Source: Prorocentrum cordatum (Eukaryota > Sar > Dinophyceae > Prorocentrales > Prorocentraceae). From it: a stretch of DNA of 42,700 nucleotides. Below are positions 1 through 9,052 of the stretch, one piece after another. Each line of letters begins with the position of its first letter. The first letter of the stretch is position 1. The position numbers and the translations under genes were made by a program. Under the pieces are notes generated by a model. That model saw only the letters and a list, made by a program, of their open reading frames with translations, was not told where the DNA came from and ran no database searches. The DNA lies in assembly GCA_963575745.1 (NCBI GenBank), contig CAUYUJ010003049.1, forward strand, positions 40,001-82,700. Reading direction: 5' to 3'.

Positions 1-632
1 ACCCCCCCCACGGTCGGTACTTTCAGCACTCGTGGCCAAAGGGGCTGCGTGCATCCAGTGCGTGCCGTGGGGGGCAGATTCCGATCCAGCTGCATGACGA
101 CGATCTGTACGGTCTAACCCCTCACCGCGCTGGGGCGTGAAGTGACCTAACCCCTCGCCACGCTGGGGTACGCCTCGGTTTGACTCCTCCCCGCGCAGGG
201 GCGCTTCGCTGAAGAAATCGTCGATGTCCCTCTGCACCTCGGGGTCGTCGTAATCCTCCAACTCCTGTAACCTCGGCTCAGGCAGAGGATCGCACTCGCA
301 ATCTGGTGGGTGTACCGCTGCTGGCCGAATACTTGCCACTGGCGTCTTTCTCGTAATCCGTCTCGGTCGGGGTGTAGGGTGTGGTTCTGGAGGGGGCTCA
401 TTCCCAACCAAAGGGCCGCCGTACTCATGCGGCGCTAGCCGTTCTTGATCATGTAGCTCACGCACCTGCCTAGCTATTTGAGCCTCTTGTGCAGCTCGTG
501 GTGGTTCTTTCCTGTAGCCAGGGTAGCGTCCGTCCCGAATCTTGTTGAGCGCATCCTGCCCGTACTTGGTGATCGTCTCGCTGCACTGCTCACGTAGCCT
601 TTTTCCCAATGGTCGTTCCATGTGCTGCGCAC
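1..632 (-). pseudogene. Retrotransposon pol, C-terminal tail (frameshifted, continues beyond window)
   Basis: A minus-strand frame without any stop runs from about 632 to the window edge (about 210 codons). It is one base out of register with the RNase H frame upstream. It begins around residues MERPLGKRLREQ and continues with KYGQDALNKIRDGRYPGY, then an acidic segment (ELEDYDDPEVQRDIDDFF), ending GGG at position 1. The upstream frame reads CARCAAH and then runs into a TGA at 590-592, so a small deletion at about 620-632 probably broke an originally continuous pol protein. I do not recognise a domain in this tail. The length of the open frame in GC-rich DNA and its fusion point directly after the Cys motif are the reasons for treating it as pol-derived. 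Confidence 0.6.
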
Positions 633-2300
633 CGCGCACAGAATAGCAGTCCGTACCGCACCCATTCACTGACCACGTGACTGCAATGTATCTTGCCATT
701 GTCCATGAACCTGTCGCCCTTTACCTCGGCTATCTCGTTGGCCGTGCTGTACGTAGCGTTGCATTCCGTCATGGCAAACTCCTGCAGGGCGTCCGCTGTG
801 ATGTACTGTCTGCAGGCTGTGCAAAACCACTTATTCTTGAGCCTGACCATATCGTGCTGCTTCATCTTGTCGACGACTTCCTTTACTCGGTCCCTCTTGG
901 CCTTGGGCTTGGCTGTGGAGGGCCTCTCAGCGCACCAGGGGTCAATGTTCGCCGTGTCCGCCAAGGCCTGCCTCGCTCGTAATCGTACATGAGCACAGAT
1001 CGCATCCCATTCGTCTGTCCGTGGTATTGGCGTGCACACTCTCTCCCAAGAAGCTTCTGCCGCAACCGTAGCTAATGCGTCTGCAAAGCTGTTGCCCATC
1101 GCAAAAATCGGGTTGACTAGCTCAGCCTCGTCCTCGTCCTGGTGCGACGGGGTCCACTCCACTCCGATGTGTCTGGGGGACGTGTCCATCACCGCCCTCT
1201 TGATGCGTGCCCATAAATCCGCGTTCTTCCCTCGCCCAGGGTCTTGAGCTCTGCCTTTTGTCCATGCTGTGAGGAGCGGGTAGTGGTCCGTGACGTAAAC
1301 TATGTCTCCTCTCGTTTCCTCTATGGCGATCGCGAAGGCCATGGTCTCTGCCCGCGGTACGGTTTGACGCCGTCCTGGTAGGTCTGCCATCGTACCTGCT
1401 GACATACTCCACTTGCCGTCGATCATCTTCATGGTCGCCACTCCGATGCCTACTCGTCTCCTTCGGGGGTCGCCACCGTGGCAACCGCCTGAGCCATCAC
1501 CAAATAGATAGAGACTGCGTCCTGGCACTCGAGCTGCTTCGTGGCCGCCGAACCTGACGTAGTCCTGTCTGTCGATGTCGTTGACCACTGGGTGAGTGAG
1601 CTCTCTGGGCGGGATACCTCGGAGCCACAAGGTCGGGTTTGCCTCGACGCCAGCGAGCGCCTTTGGCACCAAGTAGTCCGTCTTCTCATAGTTTTCGTGT
1701 CCTGTGTTGGCCGTACAGGTGTAGATGCGGTGGAAGATGGTCTCGGGCTCCTGCTTGCACCTCTCGCAGATGTTCGTGTCGCACTCGTAGCCTGCCTGAA
1801 TCTGCCGTTGCCGAGCCCATTGTCCACCCGTAACCACAACATTATTGAGCGCCCAATCTTGCCATTCAGCCCGCTGGCTGTATCTTTGTTGTTCCTTACT
1901 TATGTGCCACATGTCTCCTCCTCGTTGCAAGTCGTCCCCGTGCAAATGCGTAGCTGCTTGAGCCCGCCTCGCCATTTCTAGATCGTACTCCAGATCCTCC
2001 AGCAGCTGTGTGTACTCTATAGCATCAATGTCGCACTTGCCATCGTCATCTATGAAGGGGAGCTGCCATTGTTCGTCTCCTTGTGGTGTCGGTCGCTTCC
2101 ATAGTGCCGCCTGGATTGGCTTCCACCCCGCCGCCATTAGAGTAGCCTGCACCGCTGCCACTGGGCCGTGCACCTTACGCCACAACTGCGTGTCTGCTCT
2201 GGCCAACTTACGGTAAGTCGGTCCCCATGCTTGTCGTACTCGTCGATGAATCTGGGTGAAGGAGCCATTGGTGTAGCCATTCGCTGACAAGTTGCCGTCG
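590..2300 (-). pseudogene. Retrotransposon pol, RNase H domain with C-terminal Cys motif
   Basis: The frame carries an RNase HI-like domain: LYLFGDGSGG (first catalytic Asp), VPRAETMAFA (Glu), DIVYVTDHYPL (Asp) and, after GVEWTPSHQDEDE, the last element NSFADALA. All four acidic positions appear present. This domain degrades the RNA strand of the RNA-DNA hybrid during element replication. Upstream is a CDTNICERCKQEPETIFHRIYTC segment, a Cys/His cluster typical of the RT-RNase H linker. Downstream is a second Cys-rich piece (WFCTACRQYI ... FCARCAAH). The frame starts only by frameshift from the RT segment at about 2300 and ends prematurely at 590. It is part of one decayed pol gene, not a separate gene. 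Confidence 0.85.
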
Positions 2301-2735
2301 CAAGCTGATGCCTGGGTCCTTCAAGTGATACAGTACAGCCATTCCAATGGATAAGCACCTTCCTGGTCCTGTGCCCGCCGCCGACTTCATGGCCATACGT
2401 CGTAACTGTAATATTCGGCCAGGTGCAATGCCCCAGACCTCGTGCCCATATGACTCCTGAGGGGAGACGCCTGTGGTGAAGAGGCCCTTGGTAATCCTCG
2501 CCACTCGCGTCGCCATCCTTCGTAGCCTGAAGATCTTGCCCGCTCGCTGCTTGGCCTTTCGCTGCCGCGCCCGAGCCTTTTTCTGTGTGCGCTTGCCCAT
2601 GCCACTGACGTCGGTGCCCAAGTCCACCATGTCGCTTTGTTGCTTACCAGGGAGTCCTCGGCGTTGTAGTCTGCGCCATATTCGTCTTCGGAGCTTGGGA
2701 TTGGATGCCACGAGCACCGTCTTAGGCGAAATTGA
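2300..2735 (-). pseudogene. Retrotransposon pol, post-RT (thumb/connection) segment in a third frame
   Basis: After the RT frame stops at 2722, the protein-like reading continues in another frame with ISPKTVLVASNPKLRRR, then a basic stretch (GKRTQKKARARQRKAKQRAG), FRLRRMATRVARITKGLF and YGHEVWGIAP, before losing sense near 2300. The pattern of a KTV(L/V)VAS segment following the catalytic core, and a YGxEVWG-like box, is what follows the RT core in many LINE proteins. The junction AGC-CTC-ATC-A-ATT-TCG shows one extra base near 2733-2738, which would restore the frame if absent. This segment links the RT and RNase H pieces and shows that they were once one polyprotein. Confidence 0.7.
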
Positions 2736-5394
2736 TGAGGCTGCGCTTCTCTGCCTGGATGATGAACTCATCGACCAACTCCACCATCTGCTGCTCCACC
2801 GTCTCCTCGGTACCTTCGACCCTTCCAACCGTGTCGTCCACGTATGTCCATAGACCCGCTGCCTGGACTCGCTTCTGGGCTGCGTCTAAGGGCGGGAACA
2901 GGTACACCTTGGCGAATCTAGTCCCTTGGGCTGAGCCCGCCACGATCGAACATGACGGGTCGATCCTGGGCCCGATCCACTCCGTGTGCTTGAGGTGCCG
3001 TGGGCCCAGGAACGCTTCCACCTCCATAGCCATAATTGTCGGTGAGAAATCAAGCTCGATCCCCGTGTCAATAAGCCATCCCAAGTCTAACGAATCGTAG
3101 AACTGCTCCATATCCGCGAACAACTCCGCATGTGCAATGCCCATGGAATGGCCCGTCTCGTCGAGGGTAGCTCGCAGCAAAGCCGCTCGTAACGCCGAGG
3201 CTCCACGCAACGCTGTATCCCAGTGGCCCTCCAACTGCTGCGTCCACGACTCGACCACTCCCGATCGCATTCGTGACCATATACGAATCGTCATAGGTAA
3301 AAGCCCTAAGACCCGATCACCTCCTGCTGGTTTGCCCGCGATCGCGCCGATGGTGCCTAGGACTTGAGGAGGCCACATCAGATGGTCTTCGGCTAGCGCG
3401 ATGATATCCAAAAAGTCGTACTTGGCCTGGTCAGGGAGCCTCTCGATGTCCAAGGGACCTATCGCATCGATACCTCGTGCCTTCTTGACCCCCATACGGT
3501 GGGTGGCTGCGTTGAGGTCCTGGATCGTGAGCTGTGGGAGGTCCTCTTGGGCCGCCGAGAGTCGGCAACGTCGAAGAGCGCCTGCAAGTGCTGTCTGTCT
3601 ATGCGGGGCGGCCGTCCACTTCTTGGCCCAACTTTCGCTCTTGTGGCTCATGATGAGGATGGGGTCGGCGACGATCTTGCCTGAGATCATCTCCTCGAGC
3701 CGCGGCTGCTGCGTGTCCTTCGTCCACCTGTGCAGGGCTCCAGGGGTCTTCTTCCACATATCTTGCGCCCACCTGATGAAGCCCTTTGTGCCATCTGCCA
3801 GGGCTCTCCGCGCAGCTTGTCCTGCCAACCTCTCGGTGATCTCTATCACGTCCTCTCTCTCCTGACGGGCTGGGCTGAAAATGTCGTGCGCCATCTGCTG
3901 CCACTGGTTGAGCAGCTCGATATCGTTGTGCTTGCTGACCACATGTACCTGCTGTATACGCTGTCGAAACTCTTGCCCTCGTTGTAGCAGCTGCTGTGGG
4001 TCTTTGTTGTTTTTCACCAGGCCGTTGATCGCGATCACCTGCGTGTGCGTGATGGCCCACCAATCTGCCTCATAATTGTACAGATGCGGTCTGCCTGGCG
4101 ATGCTGTGCTCTTTTTCCACTTGATGCCGAAACCCTGCGCCCTACCTCGATAGCCGTCTCGTTGGTGTTGGGGTACCTCTGAATGTTGCAAAACTGCCTC
4201 CTCCACGGCCTCGATCCACCTGCCGTAGCTGTTCGCCAACTTCTGCGCCAACAGTGGGCGATCACGATAGGCCTGAGGTCGCCAACGGTCCCCTCTGAGT
4301 TGAATATCTGGTGGGATGCCAGACAATCCCCATTTGGCATCCTCCCACGTAGCGCTACTGATGTGGAAGTTGATGGACGGTGAGTCCGCGCTTGGAGTCT
4401 GGGTTGTCGGGGATGTGTTCGTAGTCGTTGTGCCTGGATCCTGCTCAAGGAGGTCGAAACCATGCCGAAGTACAGGTTCCAGCTCTTCGCGTCTCTGTTG
4501 GCGTCGTACCTGCTGCTTACTCCACTTGCTGTCCAGGTCCTTCTGCTTCTTCGGCCTCGGCACCGTGGGCAACGCTTTGGGAATGTCCAGCGTGCGGTGC
4601 CACCATCGCTGCTTCTTGCCTGCCAGCCTGATGCGAAGCCCACAATGCGTCGCCCATGGTACTGTCAGCTCTTTGGCAATGGTAAGCCCTTCCTTGCAGC
4701 CCGCAGCGACGACGCCGTAGTCGTAGAGGGAGCCCTTGCCTTTGTCGCATGTGACCTCCTCTGGGCCCGCGACGATCTCGCCTCGCATCTGTTCAACCCA
4801 ACCAGATGCGAGCAGCTCGGTGGGAAAGCAGTTCCAATCCGCCACGACGAGCCATGGGTCCTTCAGCAAGCGCACGAAGGCCGCGAGGGCTGCCATGACC
4901 TTTCGGTTCCTGCCCGCGAAACGCAGGGTCGGTAGTAGGTACGCCGCGATTATGATGAAATTGCCGATGCTGAGGTGCAGCACCATGGGGGAGAAACCGA
5001 CGAAGGCCGAGTCCCCTTGCTTGTCGTGCTTGCCCTTCCAGTGCTCCAAGGACGTGGCCTGTATGTGTGTGCGCGTGGCGACGAGTTCACCCGCGGACCA
5101 TCCTTTCTCTGACTTGCCACTGGGGACCGCGGGGGTAATCGCCGCCTTCTATCCTTCCTTCTGCAGGAACGTCTTCATGGCTGAGACTTGGTTTGGCCCC
5201 TTATGTGTCTCCACAAACGCCAGGCAATCGAAATGCTGCGCGGCTGGGCCTTGTACGTAATTCTGCACCTGTGGGCCCCGCTCCGTAATGTTGCCGAACA
5301 GGACCTGGAACTCCTCGCTCTGCTGCTGGGTGGACTGCGCCTCGCTAAAGCCCAGACTGCTCAGCGCCATCAGCCAGACCGTCAGCTTGCTCAT
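2722..5394 (-). pseudogene. Retrotransposon pol: AP-type endonuclease plus reverse transcriptase, one internal stop
   Basis: The likely start is the ATG at 5394-5392, overlapping the end of ORF1 by 50 bp in a different frame. The endonuclease shows FGNITERGPQVQNYV, FDCLAFVETHKG (catalytic Glu), VVADWNCFP and WATHCGLRI (His at the place of the usual SDH box). A TAG at 5149-5151, between LQKEG and KAAITP, interrupts it in frame; the same frame continues to 2722. The RT core has motif A in LFADMEQFYDSLDL, motif B in SAQGTRFAKVYLF and an intact motif C TYVDDTV near the end. The encoded protein would nick target DNA and copy the element RNA (target-primed reverse transcription). The frame is lost to a 1-base shift at about 2735, so the copy is defective although the RT active site is intact. 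Confidence 0.85.
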
Positions 5395-6505
5395 GAGCTT
5401 CGCGAGCCTTGCGCCTCTCAGCCCGAGCCTGCTCCAAGGCTGCCTGATTGGCATCCCTGATCTTCTTCTTCTCGTCCTCGGGGTTGATGGCTGCCGCACC
5501 TGCGCCGTTGCTTGCGGTCGCTGGCGTTGCTGTGGTGGGTGCCTCTGGCGCAGGGGGTTCCTCTTCCACTGCCTCTGCCTTGGGTCCTTCTGCTCCTGCT
5601 TCGACAGTACGCTTCTTTTTGGGGGCCTGCATGGCCTTATTTGCCTTCTGGTGGATCTCCTCAATGTACTTGAACTTCGCCTGCAGGGTGCCCAGCTGCT
5701 CCTTCTGGAACTGCTCCAGCTCGCTCTTCCACTGCATGATGCTGTCCATCTCCTCGGACGGTATGTCGCGCTCCTCGAGGCCCTCGAAGAGCGAGCCGTC
5801 GTACTCGAACTTGACGTTGAGGGTCTTCTCTTCGGGTCTGACCACGATGATGCCCGACTCCTGGTTGGCCTGTTGGAGCGCCGTGAGATGCCGCTGCTGC
5901 ACCTCGACCCTCTGCTGGGCCAACTTGTCCATCTTCTCGAGCTGGTCGTCCAAGTACAGCTGCGCGCCCGTGAGCTTCGTCCGCTGCTTCTCGATGCGAT
6001 TGTCCAGCTCCTTGAGCGCGCGATTGGCGTCAGCCAGCAGCTGGGCGCCTGTGCGCTGCTTGGGTGGGGCTGGTGCAGGCTTGGCGTTGGCCTCCTCCTC
6101 TTGGGCTTTGCGGCGCAGCGTGTCCAAGGCGGCCGTGATGGTGGGGTCGCTCTTCTCGCCGACGCCCTGGTACGCAGCCAAGCTCGTGATGAGGGAGACC
6201 GTGGTGATCGGGTCGGACTGTCCGCCATCGCCCATCTGCGCCTCCACGGTGTCCCAGCCTGCCGTGGTGCTTGCGTACGTGGAGTGCCGCCACGGTGCCC
6301 ATTTCTTCCACTGCCGTCCCGAGCGTGGCCAACCCGCAGAATGAGGTCCATTCTGTGCCCAAACTCCAGACGGTGGCGGTGGGACGCCGACGGTGGGGCG
6401 GAGCTTCGCCTTGCACTTGAAGCACTCGACTTTGCTGCTCCAGTTCCACTTGTAGCCGCACGCTTTGCACCCAATATACCCCGCTGCTTTGCCATCGCCT
6501 CCCAT
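5345..6505 (-). CDS. Retrotransposon ORF1 protein (386 aa, zinc finger and coiled coil)
   Basis: An uninterrupted frame starts at the ATG 6505-6503, the first ATG in this frame after the spliced leader, and ends at 5345. Residues 13-31 form CX2C-X11-CX2C with a Tyr/Trp/Asn-rich centre (CKACGYKWNWSSK...), resembling a RanBP2-type zinc finger. A Gly/Pro/Trp-rich linker follows, then from about residue 150 to 300 a long charged segment rich in Leu, Gln and Glu with heptad character (coiled coil), an Ala/Pro/Glu-rich low-complexity stretch and a basic, Arg-rich end. LINE ORF1 proteins are typically coiled-coil RNA-binding chaperones that package element RNA; I infer that role here from position and architecture. 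It overlaps pol by 50 bp in another frame, so pol would need reinitiation or frameshifting. It is the only unbroken reading frame of the element. Confidence 0.75.
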   Translation of the reverse strand: MGGDGKAAGYIGCKACGYKWNWSSKVECFKCKAKLRPTVGVPPPPSGVWAQNGPHSAGWPRSGRQWKKWAPWRHSTYASTTAGWDTVEAQMGDGGQSDPITTVSLITSLAAYQGVGEKSDPTITAALDTLRRKAQEEEANAKPAPAPPKQRTGAQLLADANRALKELDNRIEKQRTKLTGAQLYLDDQLEKMDKLAQQRVEVQQRHLTALQQANQESGIIVVRPEEKTLNVKFEYDGSLFEGLEERDIPSEEMDSIMQWKSELEQFQKEQLGTLQAKFKYIEEIHQKANKAMQAPKKKRTVEAGAEGPKAEAVEEEPPAPEAPTTATPATASNGAGAAAINPEDEKKKIRDANQAALEQARAERRKAREAHEQADGLADGAEQSGL

Positions 6506-6661
6506 GCCGCGGGTCGCTGAGCAACAGGAGTGCTCACCTGCGGGCTGCAGGCGGCACGCAGAGTCCTGGGGCGGACCAGGCTCTGCGAAACAGACGGGGT
6601 ATGCCGCGGACTAGCGGTATCCAGTTTCGCCAATGCGGGCTCCGCCCGCAGAAGCATCAGC
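6506..6661 (-). other. 5' untranslated leader of the retrotransposon
   Basis: This is the stretch between the spliced-leader relic and the ORF1 start. It is GC-rich and holds no ORF1-frame ATG. It begins directly after CTCAAG with GCTGATGCTTCTG. I see no second, partial leader copy behind the first, which suggests only one round of trans-splicing followed by retroposition. Confidence 0.6.
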
Positions 6662-6683
6662 CTTGAGCCAAAATGGCTACGGA
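6662..6683 (-). other. Dinoflagellate spliced-leader (DinoSL) relic
   Basis: Read on the minus strand the 22 bases start TCCGTAGCCATT and end TTGGCTCAAG, an exact match to the known dinoflagellate spliced leader including a permitted first base (T). In live dinoflagellates this leader is added to mRNA by trans-splicing; when found in the genome it marks a reverse-transcribed mature mRNA. Here it is fused to the 5' end of a retrotransposon. Confidence 0.95.
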
Positions 6684-6793
6684 AGGGGGAGGAGGAGGAG
6701 GAGGAGGAGGAGGAGGAGGAGGAGGAGGAGGAGGAGGAGGAGGAGGAGAGGAGGAGGAGGAGGAGGAGGAGGAGGAGGAGGAGGAGGAGGAGC
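6684..6793. repeat. (GGA)n microsatellite, about 110 bp
   Basis: This is a nearly pure GGA/GAG tract with one or two interruptions. On the minus strand it reads (TCC)n and runs straight into TTCCGTAGCC, the start of the spliced leader. The tract either served as the integration site or expanded from the 5' junction. Confidence 0.95.
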
Positions 6794-6794
6794 C

Positions 6795-6985
6795 CGCGGA
6801 GCGCCGCCGAGGAGACGAGGCGCGCCCGGTCGGCGGGTCGGCGGCGCGTCCTCCGCCAGCAGCTGGCGCGCGGGCCCCTCCGAGGCCACCAGGGCGGCCC
6901 AGCTCAGCGCCGAGGCCACCAGCGCGGCCCGCGTGTGCGGGTCCCGCACGGCCCGCCTCTCGAAGGAGGGCAGGAGATCCACCCG
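6795..6985 (-). pseudogene. Exon-like coding fragment, unknown protein
   Basis: The minus frame reads VDLLPSFERRAVRDPHTR, then AALVASALSWAALVASEG and PARQLLAEDAPPTRR, ending in the proline run made by the microsatellite. Strong GC at third codon positions and an amphipathic Ala/Leu segment make it look like a real exon, but I recognise no family. It lies just upstream, in the same orientation, of the spliced-leader retrotransposon and is overlapped by a degenerate family A element. It may be an old gene fragment cut off by that insertion. Confidence 0.3.
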
Positions 6986-7134
6986 TGCAGGCAGATGTTG
7001 GACGAGACATTTCAAAGAGTGGCCAACACGTGCCACAAGATGAGGGTCCACAGAGATGGTCGAGGCATCGTCCCCGGGGCTACCTTTGGATGGTTGTTGA
7101 GCAGTCCTCCTGTAGAGGGACGTGCCCCAGTTGA
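6978..7134. mobile_element. Family A element, degenerate copy
   Basis: The right end CCTCCTGTAGAGGGACGTGCC (7109-7128) is a clear family A terminus. To the left, GCAGGCAGATGTTGGACGAG at about 6987 matches the family's subterminal region, but the left inverted repeat itself is gone. No target duplication is visible. Confidence 0.55.
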
Positions 7135-7358
7135 TCCCAGCTCCGCGGGCGATGAGTGTAGAGGTCAAAAAATCCACCCCGATCATAACCACCCCGACAC
7201 GCGAAGCCGTCCTTTCGTCCACGCGCCCGAAGAAGGAATCGAGCAGGGCAGGGCTGCTTGGTACACGCCCGGGGCCGTTTCGCAAACGCCAGTTGTCCGG
7301 TCGGTCCGTCGCGGGGCTGCAGGGAGCGGATCTGTGATCCTCCGATCGCGTGCTCAGA

Positions 7359-7543
7359 GGCCTCCCAGACGGGGCCCGAGCAGATGGGGTCGGAGGATCG
7401 CCGACGCATCGCCGATGCATCGGCGATGCATCAGCGACGTCGGCGCGGAGAAGGTCGGGCTACATATCGAGCAGCATCGCCGATGCATCGGCGATGCGTC
7501 GCGACCCTCCGACCCCAGCTGCTCGGACCCCACCTAGGAGGCC
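7359..7543. repeat. Foldback element with two identical internal 24-bp palindromes
   Basis: Arms of about 70 bp are inverted copies of each other: left GGCCTCCCAGACGGGGCCCG..., right ...TCGGACCCCACCTAGGAGGCC. The inner end of each arm is a perfect 24-bp palindrome (7406-7429 and 7474-7497) starting GCATCGCCGATG and reading the same on both strands. About 44 bp separate them. No coding potential or clear target duplication was found. Confidence 0.85.
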
Positions 7544-7545
7544 CT

Positions 7546-8220
7546 AAGAGTGTGAGCGCCAACGCGTGCTTGTCCACCGAGGCCCTTCAATGCGACGCTG
7601 CCAGCTCGTCGACGGCGGACACGGGCTGTGCGCTACCGGAGGAGCTGAGCGGGGTAACACACACACACGATTGTGCTACCACACGTCCTCAGGACAAAAC
7701 AGGCGCAAGGGGAGGGGGGGATCATTTCGTTCTGTCCCCGCTCCTCCCCCAAATCTCCGACTAAACGATCTTGAATACATTTTGGCCTCCTGCGCCGTTT
7801 TCGGACAGGGGCGAAAAACGAAGCACCCTCGGGGAAGTGGGTGGGACTTTCAGGGCCGCGGGTTGAAAAATTCCGCTGACCCTGTCGGCGTGTGTGAGAG
7901 GGAGAGAAGAAATGTTGTTCTCTTTGAGTCGCCCCGTCTCTACTCTCCCCCTTTCCCTGCTCAGTCTTCCTCAAGCGACCCAATCAGACAAAAATCGAAC
8001 AACGTCGTAAAAGGGTCGAAGGGGAGCTTGTTTCCCTTTGATCCGTTCCCCGCGTCCCCCCCCTCCCCAGGGGGGGGTCGTGACCCCCCTCTCTGACAAA
8101 GACGGCCCAAGAGAGCCCCACTGAGCCGCAAGAGCGTGAACACCAATCGAGTCGAAGGGAAAACCCTTGATCCCTTCCCCGCCTGGGGGGGCGGTTCTGG
8201 GAGGGGATCAATGAGGACTG
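7546..8220. other. Intergenic stretch with a short direct duplication
   Basis: No gene was recognised. A motif of about 55 bp occurs twice (8020-8078 and 8153-8205): TCGAAGGG, then CCTTTGATCC or CCTTGATCCC, then TTCCCCGC and a run of C and G that can pair. The rest is pyrimidine-rich unique sequence. Confidence 0.5.
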
Positions 8221-8223
8221 TCC

Positions 8224-8430
8224 ATGCCCCTCTCCCTCCCCTCATCCGCGTCCTCCTCCGCCGTCTCCCCGCTGCACCCTCCTCCGCGTCCTCCTCCTGC
8301 TCTTCCGCCTCCTCCAGCCCGCGCCGCCCGTGGACCTGCCGGGGCCGACGGCACAACAAGGGCCACGTGCAGCAAGGCAGTCCTGGCCCTCATCTGCCTC
8401 CTCCTCCTCCTCCTCCTCCTCCTCCTCCAC
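8224..8430 (+). pseudogene. Possible exon fragment with a hydrophobic Leu segment
   Basis: The plus frame gives a Ser/Pro-rich start (MPLSLPSSASSSAVSPLHPP), then ARAARGPAGADGTTRATCSK and AVLALICLLLLLLL. The leucine run is encoded by a CTC microsatellite (8392-8427). Codon use is GC3-rich and would suit a dinoflagellate exon with a membrane segment, but the repeat alone could produce this appearance. The next 400 bp (8461-8860) hold nothing I can name. Confidence 0.2.
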
Positions 8431-8861
8431 AATCGTCCTCGCCCTCCCCCATCATCCTCCTCCGATCCTCTAGGGGGTAAAATTACACTGCGACGTACCC
8501 AACCCACGTGCATCAAATGGCAAGAGGAGTATGCCAACATTAGCAGGAACAACGACAGTGCAGACGCGGCGATTTGCTGTGCAAGCTACATGGGATGCGC
8601 ATGCGTTGCACGATTCACAGGACGACGATCGAAAGAACGAGGCTTGAGGCCCCAGGATCGAAGAAGAACGGGTACGGAAACGAGGGGTCGGAGAGGGATG
8701 GGATGGAGGGCGGGGGGGGCGAAAAGGCCATCGCGGAAGCAGCAGCATGCATGGAGAAGGTGAGGCGGGGAATAGGACGACGATGAAAGTGGCGGGCTAA
8801 ACCCGCAGCGCTGCCTGCGCCATGTCGTCGCAGAGTTCCACATGATAAAACTTGTTTAGAT

Positions 8862-9052
8862 TGCAAGGAACGAGCGAGGCGTAGCTCGCCCGCTAGCTTC
8901 CCCGCCTCCTTCCCGCACATTTCAGCGCGGGAGCTGAACGCTCGCAGGCGCGCCGCCAGGTCTGCGGGCGGCCCGCGGGAAAGAAACTCAAGGCCGGGGT
9001 CGCGTATCATCAATCGGTTGTCCATCGTCCAAAGTTGCACTGGCGACGTACT
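8862..9052 (-). pseudogene. SF1 DNA helicase C-terminal relic (diverged copy)
   Basis: The minus strand reads YVASATLDD in one frame and, after a shift near 9020-9030, MIRDPGLEFLSRGPPADL, AARLRAFSSRAEMCGKEAG and KLAGELRLARSL. This aligns with the helicase tail in the duplicated block (MRAPRIEFFLVGPPEGL ... ALARKLGFTEF): shared R-x-P-x-x-EF, GPP, L-x-x-x-L-x-x-F and EA-x-x-LA. The YVA-(L)S-RAT-like part corresponds to motif VI of superfamily 1 helicases (Pif1/RecD-like). The frameshift and lack of upstream motifs make it a pseudogene fragment. Confidence 0.5.

Larger units (their letters stand above)
1..6683 (-). mobile_element. Non-LTR (LINE-like) retrotransposon, spliced-leader-tagged, 3' end outside the window
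   Basis: In transcript order the element has a complete dinoflagellate spliced leader (6683-6662), a 156-nt leader, ORF1 (6505-5345), and a pol region with AP-type endonuclease, reverse transcriptase, RNase H and a C-terminal tail that is still open at position 1. The domain order EN-RT-RNase H without LTRs is that of LINE-type elements. The pol frame is interrupted by a TAG at 5149-5151 and by frameshifts near 2735, 2300 and 620, so this copy is not autonomous. Its 5' end abuts a (TCC)n tract (plus-strand GGA, 6684-6793). No 3' end, poly(A) or target duplication can be judged because the 3' end lies outside the window. Confidence 0.9.

Noticed and set aside
5345-6520. Long plus-strand frames opposite ORF1
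   Set aside because: They are antisense shadows; the minus frame has the zinc-finger cysteines, coiled coil and correct position after the spliced leader.
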